From Paragordius varius (lineage: Eukaryota > Nematomorpha): a stretch of 64,000 nt of DNA. The notes under the pieces were generated by a model. It saw only the letters and a list, made by a program, of their open reading frames with translations, was not told the DNA's origin and searched no databases. Made by a program: the position numbers and the translations under genes. Shown here piece by piece: positions 52,601 through 64,000 of this stretch; the stretch's first letter is position 1; every line of letters starts with the position of its first letter. Location of the stretch: positions 3,224,001 through 3,288,000 of the forward strand of contig OZ176052.1 of the NCBI GenBank assembly GCA_964247055.1, written 5' to 3'.

Positions 52601-55600
52601 GTCTACTTCCGTATTCCATTGAATTGGGTTGTTCAGAGTTAGCTTAGTAGGCCTTACGGTTGTATCAAATGTACCAACGGTTTGAAGATTGTAACCCTCT
52701 GAAAGTTTTTGGAAATTCGCTAGCCTTAATGATTCATCCACAGATTGATCTTTATTAAACTGAATATGTCCAGATTGCCCCGTAAAGTTAATCTGAAAAA
52801 AACTGGATTTCAAATTTTGATTCAGAATACAATCAATCATTATTTTATGGTTTTTTGTGTATATCTCAGAACTTGATTTTTTCAATATATCAAGGTATGG
52901 TTTACAATCAGTTGAAATGGATATATCTAAAGCAATCAACATGCTTTTCACACTATCTAATGTTAAGGCTACTCGCCGATCAATTTTTATTCGTTCAAGA
53001 TGCTTTACCTGGTTACTTTTTATTAGGTTCAAGAACCATGGGTGATTATACAATGGTAAATTACTCTGTGTAAATTGTTGTTTTTCTTGTGTAACATGGT
53101 TTAACCTTCTATCTTTCAAAAGCTTTTCAGATGTTAGCTCTTTCATCTTTAACCAAGAGCCCAGATTTTCAGTTATATTTGCATATTCCAATATAATTAA
53201 GGACCCTACTAAAACATCTTGCAAATGATGTCGATCTAATTCAGCCGTTGTGGGCCACGAATCTAACCCAATAAACGTGTGATTAACATGGTTAGGTATA
53301 GATTGTAATGCTTCAAGCAATGGGATGTATTGACGATAATTCAACAGTAGCATAATAATTTTGGCCCGTGTATTAATCCTTAACATCGACACCAATTGAG
53401 GCATGTATTGTGTCATATTCAAGTTGCGATTAGTTAATGCTATCCGTTCTTTAACGCAAATATTGTTGGCTAGTAAGGCTTTTGATAGCCTATCTTGATA
53501 AGCGGCATAATGGAAATCATTGGAGTATATGATTGATATCATATTCCAACGAAACTGTTTGTATAAATTGATTACAGCCCTGATATAACTTTCTTGTTGG
53601 GATGTAATGCGAAAAAGATAATTGTACCTAATCAAAATGATTGCATATTATAATGTAAAATATAAAATATATTGTAAAACTATGTAGCGTAATGTCCAAT
53701 ATCTATAATAGAGTGTTTTAGTATTTAATTCTGAAAGGTGGCAGTGCCTCTTTTAGAGGAAAATACGATACCGTATAAAAAGAATTTACAATAAAAATTA
53801 TATATTCTTATATCAACTATTATTGTCTGCAAAACACAAATTATTTTTTCTTACTTACGTAATAGATACATTAAACTTGATAAATTATACTTGCGTGACC
53901 CTAATCAAAAAATCATTCTTCACAAAAGTAAAAATATGAGTCGAATCAAAAAAATCGTCTACACAAAATAAATCTTATTATAAAATAATTTAAATAAATT
54001 ATAAACCTTATTCTAGAGAGTTGAGCCCCATTAGCTTCTGGACTTATATGTGGTAAGTGATAGAAAGTTAATAATGGTGAAACTGCCGATGTTTCTAGTG
54101 TCGAAGAGGGTCCAATCACACCCACAATACTGAAGATATGTCGTAATCGTACCATTATGATTGTTTGTAACTTAAATATAAAAATATTTAATAATAAACA
54201 CGAAACTAAACCTACCATTTATTTGCAATGCCTTAAAGAGTAGTCGCGAAACATTAAGCTCGTAAAAATTTCGGTCCTGCCAAAATCTCGATTTAAATTT
54301 ATATTACGACATATTTAAGTAATCTTCGCAAATGTCACCCGCGAAAGTCCATGGCATCATTACTTAATTCTTTACAAAGTATAAAATTTTACAAGAATGT
54401 GGTTGTTATCGCTAAAATTATTACGAGAAACGAAGCATGGTAGCGTTATAAAAACGATATCTTAAGCAGCAACTTATATAATTTTTATACCACGTCTATA
54501 AAATACCATAAAATACGCTTCAACAATATTGTTATGCATTTTTAAATAACTTATTTTCACAAGCTAGCATAAAACTGTTTTATCGGGCAATCTCGGCCTT
54601 TTTACGTTTATTTGTAAAAAACTCATATTATAGCGGTCCAAAAATATATTATTTTAGAAGCCAAAACTTAAAATTTACTAATGTGAATTATGTTTGGCTT
54701 TTAAGATATATTATGTTGAAATCAATCATTTAGCTTCAACCCACAAAAATTATTTAGCATAAAGTGCCCCAATTTGGCGATATTATGTGGAACCTTACCA
54801 CAAAAGAAATAGGCTTTACATAAGCCCCAAAACCAAAAGCACCATCATAAAAATCCTGCTATTTCTATATCAGTTATATTTTGGTGAACTCTGTATATTA
54901 TTGGTAATCGGTTATTATCAAGCTAAATTATCTTAAAAAATCCCGAAATCGTATTCTTATTAAAAAGAAAAATTATAGATTTCGGTGAATGTCATAACAT
55001 GTATACGCAAAAAATATATCCTAATTTTGTATATAAGGTACTAAACAAAATATTATACTTGATTTTAAACATTCATTTATCTTTAGAGCAGATGTGGCCA
55101 ACACGCAAACCCATGCGGCTAAATATTTATGCAGCCCGCGATAAATTTTATGTACATTTTAGAAAATTTAAATATTGATTATCTCAAACAAATTTTTTGA
55201 ATAAATCTTACTGAATTTTGGCAATGAAGAAAAAAATGACAAAAAATAGTAGTTTTTAGAATCTTATGTTTAATATTTAATATAATATAGTGCCCATATA
55301 TTTTGCGAATGCGGCCCGTCAGATTTTTTGATGCAGAAATGTGCGGCCCGCAAAGCCATTTGTTAAACACCCCTGCTTTAGAGCAAATAAAGGACCATAT
55401 AACCAATAATGGCTCTTGATTTTTATATATTTATTGAAACTGTTAAAAAAATGCTTAAATCATGCATTAACTATATTACAAAAGCTAACAGAAGCATACC
55501 AGGGCAGTGGAAGGCTGTTCACACGTTGGCACTATATAGTAACCTACGCTCACATTATATTTGGGTATGAAATAATTCTGGTTCCAATCATCAATCACAT

Positions 55601-55817
55601 AAATCATACTGAAAACTTTTAGAAGGGAATATTCATCGTATACATTGGTACATCTAACATCATTCGAATCCCACGCATTCTGATACACGGAAAATAGGCC
55701 ACCAATATTTATATTGCGTATAGCTTTTATAATAACCATAGGATATCTTTGTTGGGGTTTAGCCTCAATCGACAGCCATATTGCGCTGGATATTATCAAA
55801 ATTATGATGAGATTCAT
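49604..55817 (-). CDS. Divergent class C GPCR (receptor B), paralogue of receptor A
   Basis: Five exons (55817-55500, 54170-54007, 53627-51983, 50253-49988, 49865-49604) close to exactly 885 codons. A signal peptide (MNLIIILIISSAIWLS) is followed by NINIGGLFSVYQ, NVSVGYYIVPTCE, SIVGVIGPSST and LPHISPEANGAQL, mirroring receptor A. The nine-cysteine linker SSCSLPC...KCCWACRSC...CMMCPALTAP...RC is complete. TM1-4 (VWPFLYFLAAFGIFLSCIAL onward) and TM5-7 (ending YYVSVPKAKFIM) follow. Exon 2 is 164 nt in both receptors, with the same phases. Receptor B has no intron between the linker and TM1, where receptor A has one. The flytrap domain is longer than that of A. The ligand is unknown; the likely role is G-protein signalling at the plasma membrane. 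Confidence 0.85.
50653..51770. mobile_element. Long foldback element, ~1.1 kb, in an intron of receptor B
   Basis: Two arms of about 530 bp form a near-complete palindrome. The left arm reads GCTGATGAAATATATATC near its tip, then GCGCACATTTTTTAAAT, GGTGAAAGCTAG, ACGCGAGAATGCCGGG and AGTCATGAAGGAAACGG. The right arm has the complements (CCGTTTCCATAATGACT, CCCAGCATTTTCGCGT, CTAGCTTTCACCAAAT, AATGTGCGCAAATTTTG). No coding frame and no exact target duplication. Arms or pieces of the same family recur at 11880-12440, 35440-38835 and 54540-54900. A C-rich run follows at about 51775. Confidence 0.85.
54540..54900. mobile_element. Solo right-type arm of the 50653-51770 foldback family
   Basis: It shares, in order, CACAAGCTAGC-like, ACCTTACCACAAAAG, CCAAAACCAAAAGCACCATC and ATTTCTATATCAG words with the outer part of the right arms. 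The opposing arm is missing. It lies in intron 1 of receptor B. Confidence 0.55.
55089..55375. mobile_element. Small hAT-type element with exact 8-bp duplication
   Basis: The ends CAGATGTGGCCAACA and TGTTTAACACCCCTG form short imperfect inverted repeats. The direct repeat CTTTAGAG flanks the element at 55081-55088 and 55376-55383. GC-rich subterminal words (GCAGCCCGCG, GCGGCCCGC) are typical of hAT-derived MITEs. It lies in intron 1 of receptor B. Related scraps are at 24315, about 29240 and 40905. No coding frame. Confidence 0.92.
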
Positions 55818-58457
55818 TACGATAAGTGAGGTTCACTAAATTTTATCGAATGTATATAATAAATTGTTTGTTTTGAAACAACACCTCTTTAAATTAAATA
55901 TTGGTAAAACATGGGAATAATATCTAAGGTATAAATTTATAATTATCCATTAATTATATCCTAATTTTTGTACGTAATATTCTTATATGACTTTACAGAC
56001 ATGAAGCCATAAATGACATAATTAAAAGTATGACATTGAAAACGCAGTAAGAGATCATCTATATTATGTAATTTCTAGAAAAATAATTTTTGTTTTATCT
56101 CTTTTTAAAAAAAACCTTTATGGGAATTTAATTATGAATAAAAGTTGGCACAGATGAAAATTTTTGATGATATTAAATGATAATTTGGCAAATCAGAATT
56201 TTTACCAGATATTTTATATTTAATAAAAGTATTGGGTGATTTAACATTTAAAGATATTTAAAATTACTAAAAATTATAAACACCAAATCGACTTGCGCTA
56301 TAATGTGTCTTACGCCTTAATAATAAATTTACAAAAAACTGCGATATTAGGGCTTACATTGGTTAAAGAATAGCAAAAACAATTATGAACCAAAAATCAA
56401 ATCAATAAAATAAATATATGATGATTTTACAGTGTAAAGAAAGGAGATTCCTGATTTCATGATTCCCCTTTCTTGGTTTTTATAACGATTAGTATATTAA
56501 AGGTATTTAGAAAATAATTGAATTTTAAGTTTAATATTTATAAATTTGAAATTTAATGACAATGTTAAGTTAAGAACATCGACCATCAAAAAAGACAATT
56601 ATATTTTATCGATTCTTAATTTTAATAGTATCAATTGTTAGGTCTATATTTTAGTTAACATTAAACATAATTTAAATTTTAAAAAAGACTCGAGTCAATT
56701 TATAAATGTCAATATTGACAAAATGTGCAAAAGATGGATTTAATGTACTATAATTATATTATATATATTGTTTAATTTTGTTAATTTTTCCATGAAAAAT
56801 CTTTAACGTCATTATTTAATATTTTGAACTGTTTTTATACCGCGTTTCCGGTTGATTGCGAAAGAAATTTAAAGATTCATATCTCCCAATCTCGGTTAAT
56901 AGCATTATCTATCCCAATCGATTTTTTACATATGATAATTTTGGAGTCTTTACCTATAATATTGTTTATTGGTTTAAAAAGCCTTTAAACAACAAATTTG
57001 ACACAATGCACGTTTATTATTTGTTAACATTATAAGATATAAATATTTTCATCATTGTAGCTCCAGTGCCACTGTAAATAAGGTCATTAGCAAGAACTTT
57101 TCCATTTTAAAAATATTTCTCATCATAGATTTTTGGGAATTAATGGGTTAATTACGGACATAGAACAAACTAAACCGTTTTGATAACATTATTTACAAAA
57201 ATAAATTAATATAAATTTGGATTATAGGAATATATTGTTATTGGGTTAACCGTCCTGCTCAATGTATTGAGAAATCGATTAAAATGTAAATCTTCTTGCC
57301 TCAAATGAGTTTACTAACCATAAAAACGGGAGAGATTGAATATTATATTTGTCATATTTATGTTACAAGTCATAAATTTGACTAGCAAACTCATTAGCCC
57401 AGAATTTTTTATTTGACATTTATTAAACAATAAAAAGAATTTACAACTCTCTTTGCTTTTTGCATCCTAAATCTGCCAAATAGTAATAAATATAATATCA
57501 TTATCAAGTCTTAATTATGTTATTGGCTAAAAGCCTTATTTTTCATATTTTCAGTCAAAAGCAAATTTTTTTAAGAAACGATTTTTTTCGCATGACAATT
57601 ATTACGTATTATATACCTTTCAAGCAGATCAACATTTTTTCAGTTGTCTTTGATTAAAAGTTGTCTTTGCTTGAATATTTACTTGAAAAGTTGCTTTTGA
57701 CCAAAAAATGGAATACTTCTTTATTGGTTGCGATAAAGTTTAAAAATTCCAAATAAAATCAATGAAATCAGTATACACATGCATTCGATGACGTTTAGGC
57801 GCTTTTTATGCAAAAATTCTTAACTTTTGGCAGAAAAATATTATTTGCGATTTTTTCCCATCGCTGTAACACATTATGATATGGTTTACAAATTACTAAC
57901 CTTATCTTTAAGGAAATTTTGTGCCAAGCAACTATATAATCTTTATTTTAATTTGGTCGGAATAAATAAAAGTGTAAGGTTTCCAATATCATATATCCTG
58001 ATAATTTAAAACTCGATTGAGAGAATCACCTCATCAATATATTTAAAAAATTTTCTCTCCTACAAATGTTTTTGAAATTGCATTAATGTCATTACTTTTA
58101 TTTAACTGCTTTATAATACATATTTCTGCAAAATTTGTGACTATTTTATGTGATAATATTTAAAGACATTATTTATAAAGTATATATAGAAGCTTTATTA
58201 TCTCTGTATTAATATAAAGGTTTTCCCAAAAAATTAAAAACAATATGAGATTAAGAATTTTTATTTCCAGAAAAATACTTTGGTTAAAATTTGAAAAACA
58301 CATTTTATTGGAACTTATATATTTTTAAATTAAAAAATTAGTTTGTGTAACATATTTTCATAAATATCGTATTTTACGTTACGCCTTCATTATTGCTACA
58401 AATACATTCATACTTAGTGATAACATATGTGCTATCGTTTCATTTGTTAGCGGGCTT
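55818..58457. other. Intergenic between receptor B and RAD21; no gene seen
   Basis: AT-rich, with no convincing coding frame and no repeat that I could pair. Both neighbours point away from it (receptor B to the left, RAD21 to the right), so it should hold two promoters. A small palindromic stem lies near 56435-56477 (GAAAGGAGATTCCTGATTTC against GATTCCCCTTTC) without other context. Confidence 0.5.
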
Positions 58458-61400
58458 ATGTTTTACGCACAGTTTGTATTAAGCAAAAAGGGTCCTTTAG
58501 CGAAAATATGGCTTGCAGCTCACTGGGAGAAAAAACTTACCAAGGCGCATGTATATGAAACATCCATTGAAAATAGTGTTGAAGGCATTTTACAACCCAA
58601 GGTTAATCATATTTTAATATCTTAGGTAAAAATGGCTTTAAGAACCTCTGGTCATTTATTGTTGGGAGTAGTTCGAATTTATAGCAGGAAAGCTAAATAT
58701 CTTTTGGCTGATTGTAATGAAGCTTTTGTTAAAATTAAAATGGCTTTTAGACCAGGTGCGATTGATCTACCTGCTGGTAACATTATTGGCAGCGGCATTT
58801 TAAATCTTGGGGAATTATATGATGCAAATATTACTTTAAGCGCAAAGGATGGTAATTTTTTAGCTTCAGTGATGCCAAGCACAACATTAACATTACCACA
58901 AGTCTTTCATCAGTTTGATACTGCCATGTCTGATTTAAAGTATGTATTTACATAATTTTTATTTATGTAATACATTTAAATTTACAATATAATTATTAGT
59001 GAAATTGATATGGCAAATGCCCTAAATCAAGCCAGAGAAGATGAAATCACTCTTAAAGAGGATTACTCTTTTGCTCATTTTAACGATGATGGATTTGGTA
59101 AAAATTATTATATTTCAAAAAATATTTACGTTCTAATAAGCTATATTTTTCCTGATAGGTATGATGACTGACTTTGGTGCTGATGATTTTTCAGTTCCGC
59201 CTGATAATTTGGGAGCAGACGATTTCGCTGTTACAGATGATTTTGGGGAGGGAATATATCGAAAGGCTAAAAAAAGCGGTGATTCAAAAGAAAATATCAT
59301 TGTATCGGCCTCACATTCTGACATAAAGTACCTTTTTAAATATATTTTACCGTTAAGGCAGGTTTTTTTGACACTTCGGTCTTTTTTCTAGGATGATTCT
59401 TAAATCATAGCATAAAGTGTTTATTTTAATTTTTGATATCTGACTTTTTAATATGTCTCCATTTTTAAATATAATTATGTACTGATATAATTTAAGGCCT
59501 CTTAATTTCTTTATTTTCTAATTTTGAATGTCGCACAAAGCCAACTTAAAATATACATATTTTTAATGGTGAAATGATTATGACTTTTTAAAACAAGAGT
59601 GGATTTTATATTATTCTACTCGTCAACTTTTATATTTTGACTGACTGTCATAAAGCATACATTTCCCATCACAACTATCCCAAAGCAGACAAAGTATTAT
59701 TTAAGTTATTCTGAGCCCAGCATAAAATTTTTAAAGGCCTAAAAAATATTTTTTTTGGAAGGATCACCATATAATACCGAAACATATTCTATAACTGTTT
59801 GACACATTTGCAGATATTAATGTTCCAAGTAATTATAATAAGTGATTTAGGGGCATGAAAAGTTTTAGAGCCGCGGTTTAAGTACCACTAAGTTAAATTA
59901 TGCCAGCATAAAAGAATTTGATTGTGAAAAAGTTAACCCTTATTATAGAAATTTTGTCATATATATATATATATATATAGATTAGAGGATGGAAGTGATT
60001 ATTTCCGTCATCAAGACGAGGATTCCGCCACTTCGCTGCTCTTAGATGCGAGTGCCCGAAATAGTAATAATCATCAAAACAACATTTTTTTGCTTGATGA
60101 AGAACAACAACATATGGAGGGCGATGGTGGAACAACTTCGTTTTATGGGAAACCGCTGAGAGATGATGGTTTTGGTGCCGCTATTGATGAAGCCGGATTA
60201 TTAGGTTCCTTGCCTTGATTTCAATAATTTAAGTCTGCCTATTGATTTTTTATTTGAGTTTAAGTTATTTTATTTAAAAATATGATAGTATAAATTTAAA
60301 TATGAAGTATCCAAACGCTGTTTTTTATTTTCTCTTAATAATTGAATTTTTTATGTTAAAATCATTTTGCTAATCATTAACACTGTTTATTCATAAAGGT
60401 AGCCTTTGTACTTTTTTAGCAGTAGTAAGGCTTAAAGGTAAAAGTAACCAAATCTATTTTAAATATTATTTAGTTTTACTTTTTGAAATTTTAAACTTAA
60501 GAAATATAAATTTAAACGAACACAAATTATTAATTAATAATTTGAATATACGTTTTAGGTGATGAATTTATGGGAGAAGCTGGTCTGTTTGATGAAGCAC
60601 CTTTGAGTGTTGCCTCTTTGGCCGACATAGGCGATGATGATATGGGAGATGCTGATCATACCCGTAAATAATATTTTGATGTTTTTCATTTATCTTTTTT
60701 GACGCATGAAAATTGTTAAAGATTTTTTTTGCATATTAAATGATTTCGTAATTGATCAGTTTTTTTTACTAATTATATAGTAAAAATTATCATTGTTTTC
60801 ATTCCTTTAGAATGAGGACATTTATTTAATCCTTTTGAGTCACATGCAATCAATTAACATAACAAATGGAAATAAATAAGATAGAGTAAAAATAAAATTA
60901 TACGGACAAAATGTAAAAATATAAAGACAAATTAGACAACCATACTTTTTAAATCTTAATTTATTTCAATATTAATCATTGTTTTGAATGGAAAAGTCTG
61001 AAATAGAGATATATAATACAAACACAATCAATTCTATATTATTGTTGCCTAAAAAAATTAAGGTTTTAAAAAGTATGGTTTATTTGTCATTATATTTTTA
61101 CGTTTTGTCCGTATAATTTCAATCTTTACTGTATTATATATAAGTAAACCAATTCAACCAAGTCCATTTTGCATTTTAATACTGTTATAAATATTCTCGA
61201 ATTATGTGATATCTAGTTATTTAAGAATTGATTTGTAGCATTATATAAAACACACTATACATTTATTCATATCCCCTGTTCCATATTTCGCCTGGCTATA
61301 ATAAAAAGCTGTTATAATCAAAATGAATATGCATTTGCCTAAACCTAATTAAACATTTTTTATTTCTAAATCTTTCAGTAATGGGTGATGGAGATGCCTT

Positions 61401-64000
61401 ATCAACTGGTATAATGAGTTTGTCAGAATATCCACCAATGACTCCGGCGCCTACTACTGGTATATATATATATTTATATATCTCTATAATTATTTTAATT
61501 TGTTTGTTCAAAATACTAGTTATTATCTTATAAAAAATATTCAAAAGTTATAATTTAATTAAATATTAATTTCATTATGATTTAGCTTCAACATCTAATG
61601 ATCAACAAATGGGGTTATCATATCTTGGAAGCACGTTTGACAAAAGGGAAGTTTTTGCTTTAGAACCATTGGATGTTACTGCTTTAACTGGTACTAGGAT
61701 ACATTTTTATAACGCATACTATAAATATTTTTCGTTAAATTATTTGCATTAGATTCGCCTTAATAATAATAGATAATACATTTCTCTAGATTTGATCAAA
61801 ATTTATTTTATGAATCATTTAATTGCTTTAAAATACCTATCTATATATATATGTTTTATACATGCAACTTGTAGCCTTTATATTGTAAAATCTGGGCCTT
61901 TTTTTATTACCTGAATATTTTTTTGGTCAACTTGAGCTAATTTTCCTAAGTAAACACTGTTAAGAAATTACTTTAGCGGAAATTAGTTGCTATTATTATC
62001 ATATCATTTTGATTTCAAACTTTTCCTCTATTCCCCACGTCTTATAATATAGATCAAACTGCTGGTTCCAGTCATCATAACTCAACATTAGCAGCCATCT
62101 CAAGTGTCAGCAGTACCAATGTGTCTAAAAATGGCAAAATTGATTCAGTTGGACAACCTTTGAGTGTAACGGATTCACCCCTTAACCTTCTTCAAGCAAC
62201 GACAGTAACCACAAGCTCTAAAAAGGGTGCCATCAACATTGAATCAGCTGGTACTGGCACGTCTTCCACGGGTCATCATTCGGTAGGAAGCAAACATAGG
62301 CGGCGCTTAATTGTTGATGCACAAAAGGGGATTGATGGTATATTTATATATAATATATATTACTTAAACTTTTTGCATTTGATTTATTTTGGTATGATCA
62401 AATATAAAAACACGTTTGTATATGCGAATGAAATAAATTAGATTTTGAAGTATTATTAAAATTTGGGTTATTAAGGGAACTGGGGTATTCTTTTTTTATA
62501 GCACGATTTTAAAATTTGAAATGGTTGTATATATGTTTTTGATTGTGTTTAGCTTCCATATTATTTGTGTTTATTTCAGTTATTTATGTTACTTTTCTAT
62601 TATTATCATTTAAACTCGTTTAGGAATGACCATTAATAATCATTATTTTGCCTGAATTTTTACGTGAATAACCATTATTTATATTTTTGCCCATACTTTG
62701 TATACCACTTTTTTACACGAACGAGTAAACCACCATAATAAATCCATTTTTTGCTCCAGCTTTTACACAAGTAATTTTTATTATTTCCCTTTCCCTCATA
62801 GGTGATGTTATATTATTTTAACTCGTTTAGGAATAACCATTAATAATCATTATTTTTGCCTGAACTTTTACCGAAATAACCATTATTTATATTTTTGCCC
62901 ATACTTTGTATACCACTTTTTTACATGAACGAGTAACCACCACCATAATAAATCCCTTTTTTGCTCTAACATTTTACTTACCTTTCCCTCCCTCATAGGT
63001 GATGAGATGCGAAAACAATTGAGTGATAGTAGTGACCTTGTGACGGATCTTAACCTTGCCCCACCAACTAAACGACTCATGCAATGGAAAGAAACGGGTG
63101 GATGCACTAAACTCATTAAAACTTTGCGTGGGTTCGGTTGCACCACGCGGTCAAAATCTCCGGCTCGTGTTCTTTTTGGCGGCACAATGACAGCTGGGCT
63201 TTCTTCGCAACCGTCATCCTCTGTTTCCTCTGGGGGTCCCTGCACAAATATTTTGGGAAGTGGTGGGGCATCTAATGTCAACAACATTAACACAAACACA
63301 ACTATGTTGGGACTCTTGACGGCCGCAACAGGCGCTTATGGAGTAACGGATTTCATGCTGGGAAAGGTAGGGGAAAAACTATTTGAAAATGTGTTGTAAA
63401 GAACGAAAAGTAATGTTTGTGTCTAGTTAAACGATGTTATGGTGATTTAGAATCTATATTCATAGGGCAATGAAATATATATTTTTTAAAAGGAATCATT
63501 TAATTTGTTCATTATAAAATTAGAATCTGTTTGGTTTATGAACACGATAATAACCCTTTTTGTTACGAACTTTATGACTTTTTTCATATTTTTAGTAAAA
63601 TTATATTATGAGCCACGCATAAATTAATTGGTTGTTCCTAAACCAAATAAACGCGTTAATAATTTTATTGTAATTAAGTTATTTTTACAAAATACTTTTT
63701 TATGCTGCTTTATTGATGAACAAAGTTTTCATAATTTTTAAATTTTCCACTCTTCTATATATTTTAAAAAAAGTTGGAATGTTATCGTAATTTTTTTCAT
63801 AAATACCCAAATTAATTTTCTGTCTTTTAGCCAAAATTAAATTTATATTGCAATATTCGTAATAGCTCTATCATCAAATTTTGAGTGTAACGAATCGTGC
63901 TATATCCGATATCGTGGCCCGTAGTGCAGTTCAACCCAATTTAACCCTACAAATGGCACCGGATGAATGTGGTGTTTCTTTAAGCGGCATTCCCAATGAG
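58458..64000 (+). CDS. RAD21: RAD21/Scc1 cohesin kleisin, partial at the right edge
   Basis: Alpha-kleisin that closes the SMC1-SMC3 cohesin ring. Exons 58458-58601, 58626-58939, 59000-59097, 59159-59327, 59981-60204, 60559-60663, 61379-61459, 61586-61690, 62053-62337, 62999-63366 and 63866 to the edge give 676 codons in frame. The N-terminal kleisin domain is unmistakable: [30 protein letters not shown], then [33 protein letters not shown] and KIKMAFRPG. The middle is acidic; [17 protein letters not shown] aligns with the human region holding a separase site. [12 protein letters not shown] and [16 protein letters not shown] are the conserved SA-binding/central motifs. The winged-helix C-terminus lies beyond the window, and the last exon's link is the least secure. 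Intron 1 is 24 nt. Confidence 0.95.
60884..61131. mobile_element. Mariner-like MITE, family A, copy 3
   Basis: The left end, GAGTAAAAATAAAATTATAC, and the right end, CGTTTTGTCCGTATAATTTC followed by AATCTTTACTG, form the same terminal repeats as copies 1 and 2, with TA on each side. It lies in the RAD21 intron between exons 60559-60663 and 61379-61459. The first base of the left tip differs from the other copies. Confidence 0.88.
62611..63004 (+). repeat. Tandem duplication (~195 bp) including a splice acceptor
   Basis: Unit 1 (about 62611-62808) and unit 2 (about 62818-63004) share AACTCGTTTAGGAAT, CATTAATAATCATTATTTT, TTTTTGCCCATACTTTGTAT and ACACCACTTTTTTACA-type blocks in order. Both end in CCCTCATAGGTGATG, i.e. 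the 3' splice site and first exon bases of RAD21 exon 62999-63366. Unit 1 has an insertion between TTTTAC and the acceptor. Confidence 0.9.

Noticed and set aside
58679-58882. Minus-strand open frame opposite RAD21 exon 2
   Set aside because: Shadow of the conserved kleisin domain on the plus strand.
63367-63399. RAD21 ending at the stop near 63399
   Set aside because: The frame past GK at 63366 is short and unconserved, a GTAGGG donor is present, and a stop-free exon starting at 63866 follows in phase to the window edge.

Overview
The window is nuclear DNA of a small AT-rich animal (or very close relative). The genes are metazoan in type, all are split by GT-AG introns, and GC content by eye is about 25-30%. 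Nothing prokaryotic, no rRNA, tRNA or CRISPR array was seen. The most telling trait is a class of ultrashort introns of 24-30 nt (probably one of 22 nt) inside otherwise conserved genes, next to ordinary introns of 0.1-3 kb packed with small DNA transposons. Introns this short are published for dicyemid mesozoans, so a dicyemid or similarly simplified spiralian is my guess, but it is only a guess.

Layout. 79-14046 (-): a complete THADA/Trm732-like gene with about 21 exons and roughly 1,970 codons. 14047-14178: a short head-to-head promoter gap. 14179-15944 (+): FAM8A1-like RDD membrane protein, 260 aa. 15945-22147: gene-poor, holding a 2.9 kb element with about 540-bp terminal inverted repeats and a 1.8 kb foldback element. 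22148-27387 (+): DNAJB12/DNAJB14-like ER J-protein, 394 aa. 27388-33425: gene-poor. 33426-35065 (-): alpha-tubulin, 449 aa. 35066-39617: a nest of foldback repeats. 39618-45937 (+) and 49604-55817 (-): two divergent class C GPCRs, 831 and 884 aa, as an inverted pair. Between them at 46179-48766 (-) lies an unrecognised three-exon secreted or membrane protein whose second intron carries a striking hairpin. 55818-58457: no gene seen. 58458-64000 (+): RAD21 cohesin kleisin, running off the right edge.

Functionally the genes are mostly unrelated housekeeping factors: tRNA 2'-O-methylation partner, ER quality control (FAM8A1 and DNAJB12 both serve ER protein quality control, though 6 kb apart), microtubules and cohesin. 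The exception is the receptor cluster. I assembled exon models by hand from splice sites and reading-frame closure; for FAM8A1, DNAJB12, tubulin, both receptors, the secreted protein and RAD21 the summed exon lengths are exact multiples of three, which supports the models.

At least five families of non-autonomous DNA elements are present (TA-flanked mariner-like MITEs, hAT-type elements with exact 8-bp target duplications, a second MITE family, long foldback elements and the 2.9 kb element). I saw no reverse transcriptase or other retroelement coding sequence.
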